Of a stretch of DNA of 64,000 nucleotides, positions 33,400 to 45,929 are shown one piece after another (the stretch's first letter is position 1; every line of letters starts with the position of its first letter). The DNA is from Cephalotus follicularis (lineage: Eukaryota; Streptophyta; Magnoliopsida; Oxalidales; Cephalotaceae), in NCBI GenBank assembly GCA_001972305.1, contig BDDD01000894.1, positions 1 to 64,000 on the forward strand. Direction: 5' to 3'. The position numbers and the translations under genes were made by a program. Under the pieces are notes generated by a model. That model saw nothing but the letters and a program-made list of their open reading frames with translations. It did no database searches and was not told the DNA's origin.

Positions 33400-34340
33400 G
33401 AGGTAATCTTTACAGCCGCGTCTCAACAACCGTCTAACTTCGATTGTTGATATGAAAATTAGGAATTTATTAACTTTTGTGCTCAGGTAGCCATACTCCG
33501 GTTGATTGGTTATAGAAAACTTAACCTTCTTCCAATCAATATTAGCATGATTCGCCGAAAGTCAATCCATGTCTGTCACAACATCATTAGAATCTTCCAC
33601 ATCTATGGAGTATGTTCTAACTGATGCCCTAGGTAATTGAGCTCCATCCTTTCTTTCTCGATCGATCTTCCTTTCTTGCTGTTGTAGCTAGAGGATTTAC
33701 CTACCTCCCTCTTTCCTTGTCCTTGGTCCGTTCGCTTTTGCTTGGTACTTCAGATTATCGCATCCTTCAACACTGCTTCATAGGTTTGCGGATCTTGCGT
33801 TATCCACAATCTTCGAACGTTGCATTTTAAACCTTTGTAAAACTTATTCGCTCTTATTTGATTCGTTGATACCGTGTGCGTAGCGTATCAAGATAACCTT
33901 GCAAAATTCGCCTTGTAGAGAGAGCTACCGATTTGGACTTACCTTGTCCCAATAAAAAAAATATCCTCTTCCATCTTGTCCTTTATCGTTTAAAGAAATA
34001 TTTATCCATAAATATATCATTAAACATTTCCCAAGTCATCGTTTCTATTTTCATACGTGTCTTTATCCTCTCGATCATGCTCCACCACTGATCCGCTTAT
34101 ATTTCCAACGTATAGATCGAAAACTCTTCTTTCTAACGATCCGTCCAATTCAAGGCTCTAAAGATCTTTTCATATCCTTGAATCCATGCTTTTACTTCCA
34201 TAGGCTCTACCATTTCAAAAAAGGTCTTCGGATTTCTTGTAAACCAAGATAGGGTTAGCCTTACTGACGAAGCAGCTTGGTGGTTGCTACCGTTGTTATC
34301 GGTAATAACTCGAGTCGATCGTTTCAACACCACGTTTTAG
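33400..34340 (-). pseudogene. Element E gag and protease remnants
   Basis: The frame 34133-34333 reads NPKTFFEMVEPMEVKAWIQGYEKIF, a Ty3/gypsy gag start (NPxTFxG...P..A..W....EKIF). Around 33480-33570 the minus strand reads LSANHANIDWKKVKF, the end of the retropepsin domain. No zinc knuckle is recognised between them. Confidence 0.6.
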
Positions 34341-35010
34341 AGAATTATCTTCTCCATTGCCTTGTGCATTCCCGTTCCGTCTTTGACCATGATCTTTTCT
34401 TGCGTTAGTCATCTCGTTACTACTTGCAAGTTAACCCTCAATTCTAGACAAAACTTTATAAGGAAACTAACATCTACAACACCTTGCACATCTCTTACAT
34501 GCACTATACTTTTCTTATATCTCCAAAAGTTTCCTCATAACTATTCTTAGTCTTCATTACTAGACTCATCATCATCGGGTATCTCTTCTAGGATACGCTT
34601 TATCATTTGCAAGTTTTCTCTAACTTCTCCTATAGATGTTTTATTAATTCCCCAAGCATATCTCAAAAGAATTTTCAGACCTAACTTAACTTCAGTAAAG
34701 CATTCAACATTTCTTGCTAACTTCTATCTATATGCTGCTTCCATTTGATATATACAAGTATAAAATTCCTTTCGGTTCTTCGCTACGATCCCTCTTAAAT
34801 TTCTTTATCTTTGCGAAGTTCCTCATTCCTAACCATTAAATCATGTACTAGTCTCCAAATGATCTGACTCAATCAAAAGAAAGCAGATCAGCAATATCTC
34901 CACATACTATATATCCTCAAAATATAGCAATACTCAATTCTCCGATAGCATTAATTTTTAATAAAACACCTATTACTGTAAGATACTCACATATAATAAT
35001 CTCCAAAATT
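34341..35010. other. Element E 5' untranslated part, no gene seen
   Basis: Sequence between the gag remnant and the primer site. It is AT-rich, with no supported frame or repeat; it is expected to be the element's leader. Confidence 0.5.
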
Positions 35011-35021
35011 CTCTGATACCA
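35011..35021 (-). other. Primer binding site of element E (tRNA-Met)
   Basis: The minus strand reads TGGTATCAGAG four bases inside the LTR end at 35026. This is the complement of the 3' end of initiator tRNA-Met, the usual primer of plant Ty3/gypsy elements. Confidence 0.9.
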
Positions 35022-36914
35022 TTACTGTAACGTCCCCGATCCAAGTTCACTTTAAGCTCAAAACGAACCTCAAGAATCTGGTGCGTTACGTGGGGTGAAA
35101 CCTTTAACCTTTTAAACGATATTGCTTATATCGTATTTGATAAACTCATAACTCCAAAATATACTTACAACTTTAAACACTAATCTTCACAGGATCTGAT
35201 TCATGATATTCAATAATCGTATAATCATTTACGATTTATCATGTTTAATAGTTTCATAGTACACCTTTACAATCTCTTAATACAAAACTTTTAGGATCAT
35301 CATAATTCTTATTGAAACATTTAAATACCAATCTTGAACCTTAAAATCATCATACTTTTCATCACCACGTGTCATAATTATCGTTTTTTCCATACTTTTT
35401 ACCATTAATTTCTCATAATCTTAAATATGTCTTTACAACATTCAACATTACTACTCTCATTGGAACAATCCTTTCATTTACCTTTACCTTTATACATAAC
35501 TTGTCATATTTCATTTTACAGCGGAAACATCACCTCATAATTGATAACTTGATATCTTCAAATATCCTTATTACTTAAGAATTATCATGTTCGTAACAAT
35601 TTACAGCAGAATTAAAAACCTCAAATATATATTCTATAACTTCTAAACAACAACATATTATGAGAACGTCATACATATATGTCTACACGTCATCTGTCAT
35701 AATACCTTGCACCGCGGAAAACATAGACTTGTCATAACACCGTTATACAGTCGAAACATAAACTCATTATGTCAAAAGCAGTTGATACAAAACCATACTT
35801 TCTTTCCAAAACTTGTTTTACGACCTTTCTCTAAAGCTCGCAATTCCACCTTCGATCATCCCCTGGAAAACATTTTATTTGGAAACAAAAACATTGCACG
35901 GAATGAGCTGAAATAGCCCAGTAAGAATCATAGTTATAAAAACATTTTCGAAAATCCCTTTTTGAAAATATTGGCATATAATATAGCCATACTTTTGAAA
36001 ACATCATTAAAATCCTTTTTGAAAACATTTCAAAAATCCTTTTTGAAAACATTTTGAAAATCATTTCATTTTCAAAATCACATTCTTTTCTGTTCATATC
36101 TCATGAAACAGAACTTTTCGAAAATAACTGAGGGGTCATAAAAACATAAAAACAGACCCAATTGAATCAGTCACTGGGGCAAGGTGCACATCCTCGATCA
36201 CCAACTTACATCACATGCATGTCCGAGAGCACTCTCCACTCAACATTAATCTTTTACTAGATTAATCCTCCCTGGATCGCAATCCGGTAGTTGTTCAGCT
36301 CAGTTCGTTACATTTTCTCATTTGTAAAAACATTTCTTAATACTTCGAGTGATCAGCTCAAAGCATTAATAAAACAATTTTGAAAACATTTTGTACAACA
36401 TTTTGAAAACATTTTTGTAAAACATTTTGAAAACATTTGAAAAACTGAATTTAAAACCGTTTTTGAAAAATAATAATAAGTATAATTTTCAAGAAAATAC
36501 TTTAAAATAAGTAGTATAAAATACTTTGACGAAATATAGGATTTTTGTAAAATACTTTGATATATGAAAAAAGCATTTTTTCTCATCACCATAAAATTCT
36601 TTGGAAGGGTGATTAGGAATCCTTACATAACTTTTATAATACGGAACATATAATTTTTGCCGAGAATTTGGCAGAGTTTTGAAATACTTAGAAATAAGTT
36701 GTAGAAAATACTTTGCATAAAAGTTAGAATAATTCGAAAAAACGAGCATAAAATATTTTCGACAAAAGAGGTTACTGTAGAATAAAAACATTTCCTTATT
36801 GCAGGATAAAAACATTTGATACTTTGGAAAAAGATCAGAATCCTTACCTTGCTTTTATCTCCTTCCTTCTTTCTCTACGCTGAAGAAATTTCTATACCGA
36901 AATCTCCACAAAAT

Positions 36915-36949
36915 TCTCCTTCCCTTCCCTTCTCTTCTCTTTTTCTCTT

Positions 36950-36980
<31 letters not shown>

Positions 36981-37075
36981 CTTCTTCTCTCTCTCTTTCT
37001 CTGCCGAATTCTCTCTTTCTCTCTCCTTTTCTTCTCTCCCTTTTCCTCTTTTCCTCTCTTCCTCTGTTGAATGCA
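36915..37075. repeat. CT/GA-rich low-complexity tract
   Basis: An almost pure pyrimidine run on the plus strand. On the minus strand it lies just downstream of the TATA box, so it would form a purine-rich start of the transcript. Confidence 0.85.
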
Positions 37076-37087
37076 CTGGGAATGGAG

Positions 37088-37102
37088 CAGTATTTATAGG
37101 AG
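37088..37102 (-). promoter_or_regulatory. Candidate TATA box of element E LTR
   Basis: The minus strand reads CTATAAATA at 37091-37099 in the full-length 5' LTR. The deleted left LTR lacks it. Confidence 0.55.
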
Positions 37103-37204
37103 AGTCTTCAGCCGCCTTCATTTTATCGTTTTCTCCATCCGGTCGCCACGTGTCCTCTTCTTTCGTCCGTTGCTTGACACGCGTTCTTTTTCTTAAAGCT
37201 TCGG

Positions 37205-37470
37205 AGGTTAAGCGCTAAGCGTCGCCGCTTAGGATCCAGAGTGCTGCCGCTTTGTCCTCTAAGCGCTGCCTGTTGACACGTAACAAAGGAAAATTAACGC
37301 TTGAAAGCATCGCCGCTTTCTCCATTACACTATAACAAACTGTCGACGCTTTAACTCACAAATTCGGTGCTGATAAAAGAACCCAAACTGTTGACGCCTT
37401 AAAATAACTGTCAACGCTTTATGACATTTCACCAAACTGTCGACGCTTTAAAATAGGCAGTTGACGCTTT
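37205..37470. repeat. GTCGACGC-type motif cluster in LTR E
   Basis: Repeated CTGTCGACGCTTTA, GTTGACGCTTT, AAGCGTCGCCGCTT and similar. Unmutated GTCGACGC cores are near 37340 and 37440. The E solo LTR carries the same in reverse at 39488-39665. Confidence 0.8.
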
Positions 37471-37793
37471 CAACGTCCCAAGACGTGCAAACATGCTTAT
37501 GGCACACAATACAACCTTATACCTAATGTATATCCATAAATAATGACTTCAAAATGTTCCAGTCCAAAACAAATATCCAAATTAAATTATCTTCCGGGGG
37601 CGATGCCACCGAGCCCCTGCCAGCTGTCCTGACAGCGGGACCCCCCGTCCGCTCACCGGGGAGCAGAACCCTCGAATCCCCCCGAGCGTTAGGGTCATTT
37701 ATGGGTCCCTTGTAGCATTTGCTAATCTCAACAACAGAAATCATATTTCCATAAATAATATCTCTAATGAAAATTTCTGGTCATTACAACGCT

Positions 37794-39259
37794 ACACTAC
37801 ATTCATTTCATTTATTATTCTACTGTATTTATTCCCATCACTCAATCACATTAGCCATCATGGACGCCTAAGTCAGGCATAATAAAAGTCCCTACACTAA
37901 AGCGCCAGGCTATAATATATATATATATATAATGAGGTCGAACATGCATGCAAGAGTATTGTTTGGCATATAACTCTCATGTACAGGACTGCATGCTCGG
38001 ATGCATTCATTAGGAGAACGCAATACTATGCCATGCCCAGTGTCTAGATGCGTACTTGGAACATAGACAGAAGAGAGCTCAGTCATGGAGTTCATTGTTG
38101 CATGTTTCAGGATGCATGCATGGTAGGTAATCGGTGCCAAGGCATGCATAGGATGCATGCAGAGGATAAAGAGCTCGGGCGCACTACCAGAGGAGAACCT
38201 GGCATGGCAGAGGAGAGCTCGAGCGCATGGCACATGGATTCCATGCTTGGACGTATACTAGTGGGGAGCTCAATCATGACATTGCATCGACGCCATACAC
38301 TGGTGCGTCCTCGGATGTGTCCTCGGACGCATGGCGTGCTTGAGCGTCATCTGGGCCTGCTCGGATGCCATGGCAGAGGAGAGCTTGGCATGCGTAGAGT
38401 GATCTGGCAATTGGCGTTGCATGCTGAGGAAGCATGCAGAGGAGAGCTTAGTGCATGGCAGAGGACAACGCGTGCATGGCAGAGGATGGAGAGCTCGGGT
38501 GTCTGGGCTGAATGCTTAGAATGCATGCACGGCGCATGGACGCATGCTCGGGATGAAATTGCTTGGTGAACTCGGGCATTTCAGCCATGGATGTTTGGCG
38601 CCTCTGCCATGGCTGCTTAGCACCTTGCCACCTCGGGCGCCATTGCAGGGGAGAGCTAGGCACCTAGGCACATGGCTGGTCGGCAGGTGCCATGCTCGGG
38701 CATTGGCAGTGGAGGTCAGTAGGTGCCATGCTTGGGCATTGGCAGTGGAGCTCGGCAACCTGATAGAGGAGAGCATGGCAATTCAGCACCGCAGGCTCCA
38801 TCTTAGGGGAGAACTTGTGCGTGACGCTGCATGCACGGAATGGAGAGCTTGCATGATGGAGAGCTCGGCGTACACACACGTTGCATGCTTGGGACGCATA
38901 CCAGGGGTGTACGCGCTATGGCGCTCGAACGCCTGCTGTGGAGTTTGTGTCCAATGGTGGCCATCCACGGGGCGCACACCATATGGCTTACCCGGGGTTT
39001 ACGTGCCATGGCATATATATATATATATATAAGTGTACACTATATTCATTAAGTCTAAATCATCAGTTGCAGAGGACCCATAACCCATCTATGTCATTCT
39101 ACCATTAAATCATTTATTTAGCACTAGCCTGGGCATTCATCATTAACATGACATTTATAACAATACACAGTAGAAATGAAAACATTGAGTAGGAAGTAGA
39201 TCCTACCTTATTTGACGAGCTTGCTGTTCAACTCCTCAATTACTCCTTGCCTTTCTCTA
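37794..39259. repeat. Internal part of LTR D rich in CATGCA and GAGCTCGG repeats
   Basis: Between about 37940 and 38990 the sequence is built from irregular copies of GGAGAGCTCGGGCGCATGGCA-like and CATGCATG-like words, with (AT)n runs at both sides (37915-37932, 39014-39032). The repeat makes long overlapping frames on both strands (for example 38048-38569 and 38544-39032), which I do not regard as genes. Confidence 0.75.
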
Positions 39260-40949
39260 TGTAATGACCCGAATTTGCATTAAAGATATTAATTATGGAA
39301 AGATGATTTCTATTGTGTAAATTGGCAAATATTTCAAGGGACCCGTAGTATGACCCTACGCTCAGGGGGTTCGGGGGTTCCGCTCCTCGGTGAGCGGATG
39401 GGGGGTCCCGTTGCCTGGACAGCAGGCAGGGGCTTGGGGGCAGCGCCCCCAGAAGAAAATTTAAACCGGTTATTGCTTTGGAGGCAACCGACGATGCTCT
39501 AATTGTAAACGTCGACGCGTTGAAGTCAAGTGTGTCAGTTGACCTAGACGAGACTTAAAGCGGCGATGCCTTGTAAGAAAGCATCAGCGCTTTAGTCGGG
39601 ATAGAAGTTGGAGAACTCAGGACAAGCCCGTGACCGGCGACGCTTAGGGAGAAAGTGTCGATGCTTTGAGCTACAGAAAAATTTCAAAATCTGACTTTTT
39701 GGCATTTTGTGAGTAAAAAACTTCAATTTTGGACATGTGGCAGGCCCAGGGTGAATGATTTGAGATGTTATCAGATGATCTAACAAGTGTCATCACTTGG
39801 ATTGGCTGATTTTGAGCACATGTGCTGCTAAAAGAGGGAGTTGAGTCATGTGAGAGAGGGAGAAGACTTGCCTCCCAAGTAACCATTCTATTTAATGACA
39901 ATGAGGGCTGAATTCAGTCATTTTGGCTGAGGATAGGAAGTGGTTTCTGCTGGGAATAAGTGGAGATTTCGACCAAGCAAAGAGAGAAAGAAATTCTAAA
40001 GCAAAGTAAGGAAATTCTATACCCATTTTCTCCAAAGTATCCCCTGTTTTACTTTCAATTTTATAGCATATTGTTTTATTGATATCTTGCTCAATTCTTG
40101 ATGAATTTTTGAATGGTTGAATGTTCTGGAAACTTTAGGGTGTCTTTTTTAACTTTTATGCTTTGGACGTTTCAAGATTCTATCTATTTCTTGACGAAAA
40201 TCCATGTTTTCAATTGATGTTTGGTTATTATTTTATTCCTGGATTATGCAGAAAATTCTTTAAATCATATCTTACTCATTGCTTGACGAAAAATTAAATG
40301 GTTGGATTTTTTGAAAACCTTAAGATGTCCTCTTTAACTGTTATGTTTTATGTATCTCAAAATTCTGTTGATTTCTTGATGAGAATCAATGTTTCATTTC
40401 ACTGCTCATGCCCTGTTTTCATATGGAATAAGCCACTTTCAAAAATTCATAACGGATTCAATTCTCAACCAATTGTTATGATATTTAGTTTTATGAATTT
40501 GTAAAGATGTCTACTTTAATGTTTATGTTTTAAGTTTTCTCTGAAAATTCTTATTCCTATATGAATTATCAGTTTTAGCAAAGCTATGCAAAACTGTTTT
40601 ATGAACTCATTTGAGTCAATTACTCAAATGAAGAGAAAGGTTTATGAATTGTGAAAGAAATGTTATGAAATGATTTTTATGAATGCTTTGAGCTGATCAC
40701 TCAAAGTAAATGATGAATAAACCGCCCTTGGATTGCGATCCAACGAGAATGGAGCGAGATGCTCAATGTTAATGGAGCGTAAAGTGCTCGCGGACATGCA
40801 TGTGATGTAAGGATAGTAGTCGGGGAGTGCACAAAGCCCCGGTGAAGCGGTGTAAAAAGGGTTCATTAAGGTTTTTATGACTTTCATGTTTACGAAATGA
40901 TCTAGTTATGATTTTAACTAGAAAAGTGATATGTTTTATGAAATGTTTT

Positions 40950-43217
40950 TGTCACACCCCGTTGTTTCCAATTCACGTCAAGACAAGCATATGTGGTGAT
41001 ATCAGAAATAAGCATAAATAATATTCCAGCACAATTCTTAAATAAATTTGCGGAAGCATTCGATAAGCCAGAATATAAATACAAGCCATCCGCATGCATC
41101 CCATACTACGTGCGGGTAAAACCAACACTTATCCTTACATAAAAGGAAAAACAACACAACTTAGGATGTGATCCGTTCGATACAATACAATACATCATAA
41201 AGGAAATAACAACCTTAAATTGACAATAGAAGCTCTCCAAGCTTCAGCGGTATTCTCCACACGTCTTCTCTTAATCTGAAATTGTAGGGGTTAGCTGTTG
41301 TCCTCACTTGGCTAAGTAGGAGATAATGCATGATAAGGAATATATGAATGCAACATGTATGACAGTTTATATCAAAATAACATTTAAATGAGCCAATATA
41401 TGAGCAATCATGCCAAGTGGCCATAAACAGTACATATGCAATAATACCGCACAAGGGTACAATCAATTCATCCATCAATTGGGTGTCACATGTCGTTAAC
41501 TCCTAGCACCAACTGCGCACCACCTAACTATCCCCCTTACGCTCCGAAGATGATAGATAGGGTAACATTTACTACCGACGTTGGCAGGTAGTTTAACAAT
41601 TAAGATCTGCAATGCAGACACGTTTAGGTGATACTCTGGCCAACTCCTGGCACCCAGGATCACATCCATAGGCAGTGACGTCCTCCATCACTCGGCTACG
41701 GCAATAAGCATAGACAATCCATTCAAGCATTTCAATACTAATATTACATATATCAATAATATGCAATATAAAAGTTGTTTTCTTTAGAAACATATAACAA
41801 GTCATTTATCGTACATCTCTTCGGAGGAAAACGATCTCAATTCAATAGTGGTTTCCAGTTTGGGAAACAAAACAGTAGGTACCTCTCATATAGGAGGAAA
41901 AATAGTAGTTCCTTTTAAACAATAAGTGTCCATTTGAAAATGATAGATAATATCATGTATTGTGCATATAGCACATAGTTGATTCAATCATTGGAATACG
42001 AAACAGTAGGTTTATAACAGTCATTGGTATATACTCATCATCAGCAGCATATACAAAAACAATATCACAATTCAGTGGTAATGCAAGGATTCTCGAAGAA
42101 TAGCAGTACATAGTCAATTCATATGCAACTCTCACAAGGAGTGCGTACATTGTTTAGTTTTGGAATGTAATTGTATGCATGTTTATGGACACATGCATTA
42201 GCACCAGTAGGTTTCAATAATTACTTATAACAATTACAATTCTAACAGTAGCTTAATCATCAAGTTCTCTAAGTCTTAACCTCCATTTAACAACTTCCTT
42301 TGAACTCTATGTCAACTATTATTCAATCTCGGATTCATTGATCTTAAGTGTGTTGACAGAAGATGCATTTACATTTAGGAAACCAATAAGCATATATCCT
42401 AACATTAACAACAACTATAATCCATTCTAGAGGTTATAGTCACCATTTCCACTTGATCCATTTACCAATTTCCTTTTCAATTCAAGAGGTTGTTCATCCT
42501 AAATATTAACAGAAGATATACTACATTCTCCTAGCTATCTATCAACATGTGGCAGTGAGCTCGAGTTTAGAAACTTACCAAGAGTCTAAAGCTTCCAAGT
42601 CCTCCTTTGAGCTCTCTAAATCATCCAATGCAAGCCCTCAATAATCCTTAGCAACTCTCACTTCACTCAGTGTTTTCTAACACTCATTTCACCATTCAAC
42701 AGCTGATATAAGGTCAAAAGACTTTGAATTCATCAGATTCCGTTCTAAGTGACATGCACTCATCTTTTCTCTCTTTCTTTTCCATCACATGCATCCCTCT
42801 CTTCACCTTTCTTTCATTATTTTTCAATTTGTAGGTTGTAGGTCTGCAGAGAACATGCAAGAATTCCCTTTTGCATGTTCTGGCAGGTGGTGAAACGCAT
42901 GTGCCACCTAACACACCTGTCATTCTTGTCCCTACACATGCCAGGAGTCTGTCCTGGACAAATCCAGTCGACTGGCTATAGTGGGCAGTCGACTGCCTCC
43001 AACACGTATCAAACAGTCGACTATTGCCCTGTGACAGTCGGTTGTTTGGGCTAGTTTAGTGCTTCTTAACTTTGATACTTCACCAATTGCACATCCATTC
43101 ATCCCAAGCACTTACCAATCATAGAGATTAAGTTAATTGAACAATTAACTCAAATAAAATGTATATTTTATTTCAAAATTGGATCAATATACATTAATTG
43201 AATTTGCGGTTATTACA
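40950..43217 (-). mobile_element. Solo LTR, family A (2268 bp)
   Basis: Ends TGTCACACC...GTTATTACA, perfect target duplication gtttt at 40945-40949 and 43218-43222. Very similar to 8359-11073, but lacking that copy's 9580-10010 segment and with it the central CAGTCGACTG cluster. The second cluster (42964-43045) is kept. No coding content. Confidence 0.93.
42964..43045. repeat. CAGTCGACTG cluster in LTR A
   Basis: CAGTCGACTG, GCAGTCGACTGC and the mutated ACAGTCGACTAT and CAGTCGGTTG. Matches 10815-10905. Confidence 0.85.
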
Positions 43218-44256
43218 GTTTTTGTCATATATGTTGACTAGAAAAAGGTTACGATGAAATGTGTTTACAGTAAAAATACCTTACTGAGCTATTTTGAGCT
43301 CATTCCTTTCGATGTTTGTTTTCAAATAAAATGTTTTCAGGAAAGGATTAAGAGGAGAATGCGAACTTAGAGGGAGCTCTTAAGAAGGAGTTTTTGTGAA
43401 AGGAAGGATATGCAATAATGTTGCATAAATGTTTTGATATGTAATAAGAACGAAGTTTTTCCGCTGTATTATATGTTTATGTAGAAGGATGATCCTGTGC
43501 GAATTTATAACAATGCTATGGATGTGATACCTTTAGATATGATGGGAATGTATAAGGTTTGAATTTAAAATTATGTATTATGTTGCAAGACATGAGGTTA
43601 TGAAGTAATGTACTTTTAGAGAAGAGTACCAAAGGATGTAACGTTTCACACCCAACGTAACGCAACCATTCCTCGAGGTTCGCTTTGAGCTATTAGCGAG
43701 CTCGGGTCGGGGACGATACACTCTAGACTGCTTCCTACACCAGTTCTCCCTTTGTTCTCTGGATTGTCTTTTTTCCTTCTCTCTTCCAAAATGGGAATGA
43801 GGAGTATTAAATAAGCATGGGGAGAGGAGGCAAGAATTCTCCAGACACTGCCCCTCCTTTGTCTCTTTCTCTCTATTTTTCCAACAATCCGTCCCCACAA
43901 TCTCTCTTTCCTTTATATAGCCAACCAGTGGAATTCTCTAGAATTCCATGGACATTTCTACAATTTCTTTCACAAATGGGCTGGTATGGAGATGATGATC
44001 GACCCAACTCCTTTCCTCTCCCTTTATATTCCATATAGCCCAATATTCATTTTCTGCATTATATAATTGGGCCCAACAACAATTCATAATACACCTAAAG
44101 CCAAAACACTATTTTTTATTCATTAACTCAATTTCAGCCCAATACAATATTAATACCATTTAGGCCCAATTTTCTCCTTTAAAAAATTCGGCCCAACATT
44201 CGACCCAGTCCAATAGTCAGTCTTTTATATAATAAAATTCCGGGTGTTACATCTAT

Positions 44257-44568
44257 ACACTGTTACGAGTCCAACGACTCCTTCCTTGCTCCAATACGAA
44301 CATTCTCTCTTTAACTCAACCTTTCACTGTCTCTCTCTAGAACAGGCGGCGCTGAAAAATGAAGTGTGTATAGAAAGGGTTGGATTGTCTATAAATAGAC
44401 TTTGTTTGGTGAAAAACCAAAACTTACCCTAGGTTCACTTGAACCCACACTATCCGAAAACGATCATAAAAGGAAAATATGATAGCACTTATACACATGC
44501 CATTCCATCATACAACATTGCACGTTATCATTTAATACAAATAGTTTATACAAAACTCAGGGCTTACA
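44257..44568 (-). mobile_element. LTR of element F, inner part
   Basis: On the minus strand the LTR starts TGTAAGCCCTGAG at 44568, directly after the polypurine tract AAGGAGGGGAGGA (44569-44581). It continues across LTR D to 29363-27978. A CTATAAATAG box lies at about 44389. Confidence 0.8.
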
Positions 44569-44581
44569 TCCTCCCCTCCTT
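44569..44581 (-). other. Polypurine tract of element F
   Basis: AAGGAGGGGAGGA on the minus strand, immediately before the LTR and about 25 bp after the polyprotein stop. Confidence 0.85.
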
Positions 44582-44604
44582 AAAGAAATCTCATCCCGAG
44601 ACTC

Positions 44605-45280
44605 TCTAAGGTCAAAACAAGTGAGGGTACAATGCTCTTATGTCTTCCTCATGCTTCCATGCAACTTCTTCGAGACAATGGTAATACCATAATACTTTCA
44701 CCAATGGAATGGTCTTGGTTCTTAACTGTTTGACTCGGCGATCAAGGATCTGGATAGGTACTTCTTCAAAACTCATGTACGTCCTCAACTCCAACGGCTC
44801 AAACTGTAGCACGTGAGAAGGATCTGGATGATACTTCCTCAGCATCGAGACATGGAAGACATTATGCATATCTAATAAACTGGACAGTAGGGCAAGTCTG
44901 TAGGCGACTGCACCTACTCTCGAAGATCTCGAAAGGTTCTATAAACCGAGGGGCTAGATTCCCCTTCTTGTCGAACCTCATGATTTATTTGGTGGTTGAG
45001 ACTTTGAGGATTACGTGATCTCCCACTAAGAACTCTAGCTCTCACCTGCGATGATTTGCATAACTCTTTTGTCTGCTCTAGGCTATCAGAAGCCTTTCCC
45101 TTATGACTTTGGCCTTCTTCGTTGTCTTTTGCACAAGCTTTGGTCCTAATAGACTATATTCACCAACCTCAAACCAACAAATTAGGGTTCTACATTTTCG
45201 ACCGTAGAGAGCCTCAAATGGAGCCATTCCGATGTTGGAATAGTAATTTTTGTTGTATGAGAACTCTATTAACGGCATAT
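44605..45280 (-). pseudogene. Element F integrase C-terminus and chromodomain
   Basis: The frame 45078-45278 reads PLIEFSYNKNYYSNIGMAPFEALYGRKCR, the conserved region after the integrase core. The frame 44612-44869 reads HNVFHVSMLRKYHPDPSHV, FEEVPIQILDRRVKQLRTKTIPLVKVLW and a last EEDIRALYPHLF before a TGA. This is the chromodomain-type C-terminus of the Tekay/Del group of plant chromoviruses, thought to target histone-marked heterochromatin. One or more frame breaks lie between (44870-45077). Clade assignment is from memory of consensus sequences. Confidence 0.8.
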
Positions 45281-45287
45281 GTTCATC

Positions 45288-45926
45288 CTAATTACCACCC
45301 CAATCCATCATGCATGCCCGAAGCATGTCCTCTAGAGTCTGGATAGTCCACTCAGACTGGCCATCAGTCTGAGGATGAAAAGTTATGCTAAAACTCAACT
45401 GGGTACCAAAGGCTGCCAACAGTTTCTTCCAAAACCGCAAAGTAAACCGGGGGTCCCTGTTGGACACCACGCTGACTGGTACTCCATGGAGACTGACAAT
45501 CACTCCAACATACAAGGTTGCTAACGGTTCAAGAGAACAAGTCATCTTGATCACTAGAAAATGTGCAGATTTAGTAAGGTGACCAATGATAACCCATGTG
45601 GCATCACGATTAGTTATCGTCCTTGGAAACCCTGTCACAAAATCCATCGTGAGGTGTTCCCATTGCCACTCTGCCATAGGCAATGACTGAAGCAGTCCTG
45701 CCGGTCTTTGGTGTTTTGCTTTGACTTGCTGACATACCAAGCAAGATGCAGCATACTCAACTATCTCCCTCTTCATGTTACTCCACCAGTAATTGAGCTT
45801 TAAGTCTCGATAGATTTTGGTACTCCCGGGATGTACTGAGAAACTGGAGCGATGGGCCTGTGACAAAAGCTCATCCTTAAGTTCTTTACCACTGGGAACA
45901 CAAACTCTGCCATGAAATCTGATCAA
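45288..45926 (-). pseudogene. Element F integrase core
   Basis: 212 open codons. The N-terminal zinc-binding part is seen as AHRSSFSVHPGSTK, YWWSNMKREI and CLVCQQVK. The DD35E catalytic residues are all present: Asp in HLTMDFVTGFP, Asp in VSNRDPRFT, Glu in DGQSEWTIQTLED. Expected residues are changed nearby (SDRD to SNRD, SER to SEW). The integrase domain is the best preserved part of the element, but the polyprotein around it is broken, so the element is not autonomous. Confidence 0.85.
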
Positions 45927-45929
45927 TCC

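Larger units (their letters stand above)
30383..37788 (-). mobile_element. Ty3/gypsy element E with both LTRs, decayed
   Basis: Two LTRs (30383-31710 and 35026-37788) share their ends (TGTAACGTCCCC...TTACA), and the whole is flanked by a perfect target duplication acgct (30378-30382, 37789-37793). A tRNA-Met primer site lies at 35011-35021 and a polypurine tract at 31711-31723, both on the minus strand, which fixes the orientation. Coding remnants in between read gag-PR-RT-RNase H-(integrase core missing)-chromodomain. It sits inside LTR D. Confidence 0.93.
35026..37788 (-). repeat. 5' LTR of element E, full length (2763 bp)
   Basis: Complete LTR. It contains repeated AAAACATTTTTGAAAA-type stretches (35930-36440), a CT-rich tract (36920-37070), a minus-strand TATA box and GTCGACGC-type motifs (37205-37470). 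Confidence 0.9.
39260..43720 (+). mobile_element. Solo LTR of family E, opposite orientation, with nested LTR A
   Basis: Starts TGTAATGACCCG (the sense-strand start of family E) and ends GGGGACGATACA, with perfect target duplication ctcta at 39255-39259 and 43721-43725. Its own 2.2 kb (39260-40949 and 43223-43720) is the reverse complement of parts of 35026-37788, including the GGGGTCCCG block. It recombined to a solo LTR. Both E copies hit the same LTR D, 1.5 kb apart. Confidence 0.92.
29364..44251. mobile_element. Solo LTR, family D, with nested insertions
   Basis: Ends TGTAACACCCC...GGGTGTTACA with perfect target duplication tctat at 29359-29363 and 44252-44256. Its own sequence is 29364-30382, 37794-39259 and 43726-44251, about 3.0 kb. 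The rest is element E (30383-37788) and the E solo LTR (39260-43720). No internal domain of D remains. It was inserted into the LTR of element F. The termini are nearly symmetrical (TGTAACACC in both directions), so orientation is left open. Confidence 0.9.

Noticed and set aside
36855-37121. Minus-strand frame rich in Glu/Arg/Lys
   Set aside because: Translation of a CT/GA low-complexity tract in the E LTR.
38048-39032. Long overlapping open frames on both strands as possible host genes
   Set aside because: They arise in a short-word repeat within LTR D; no domain, and equal openness on the opposite strand.
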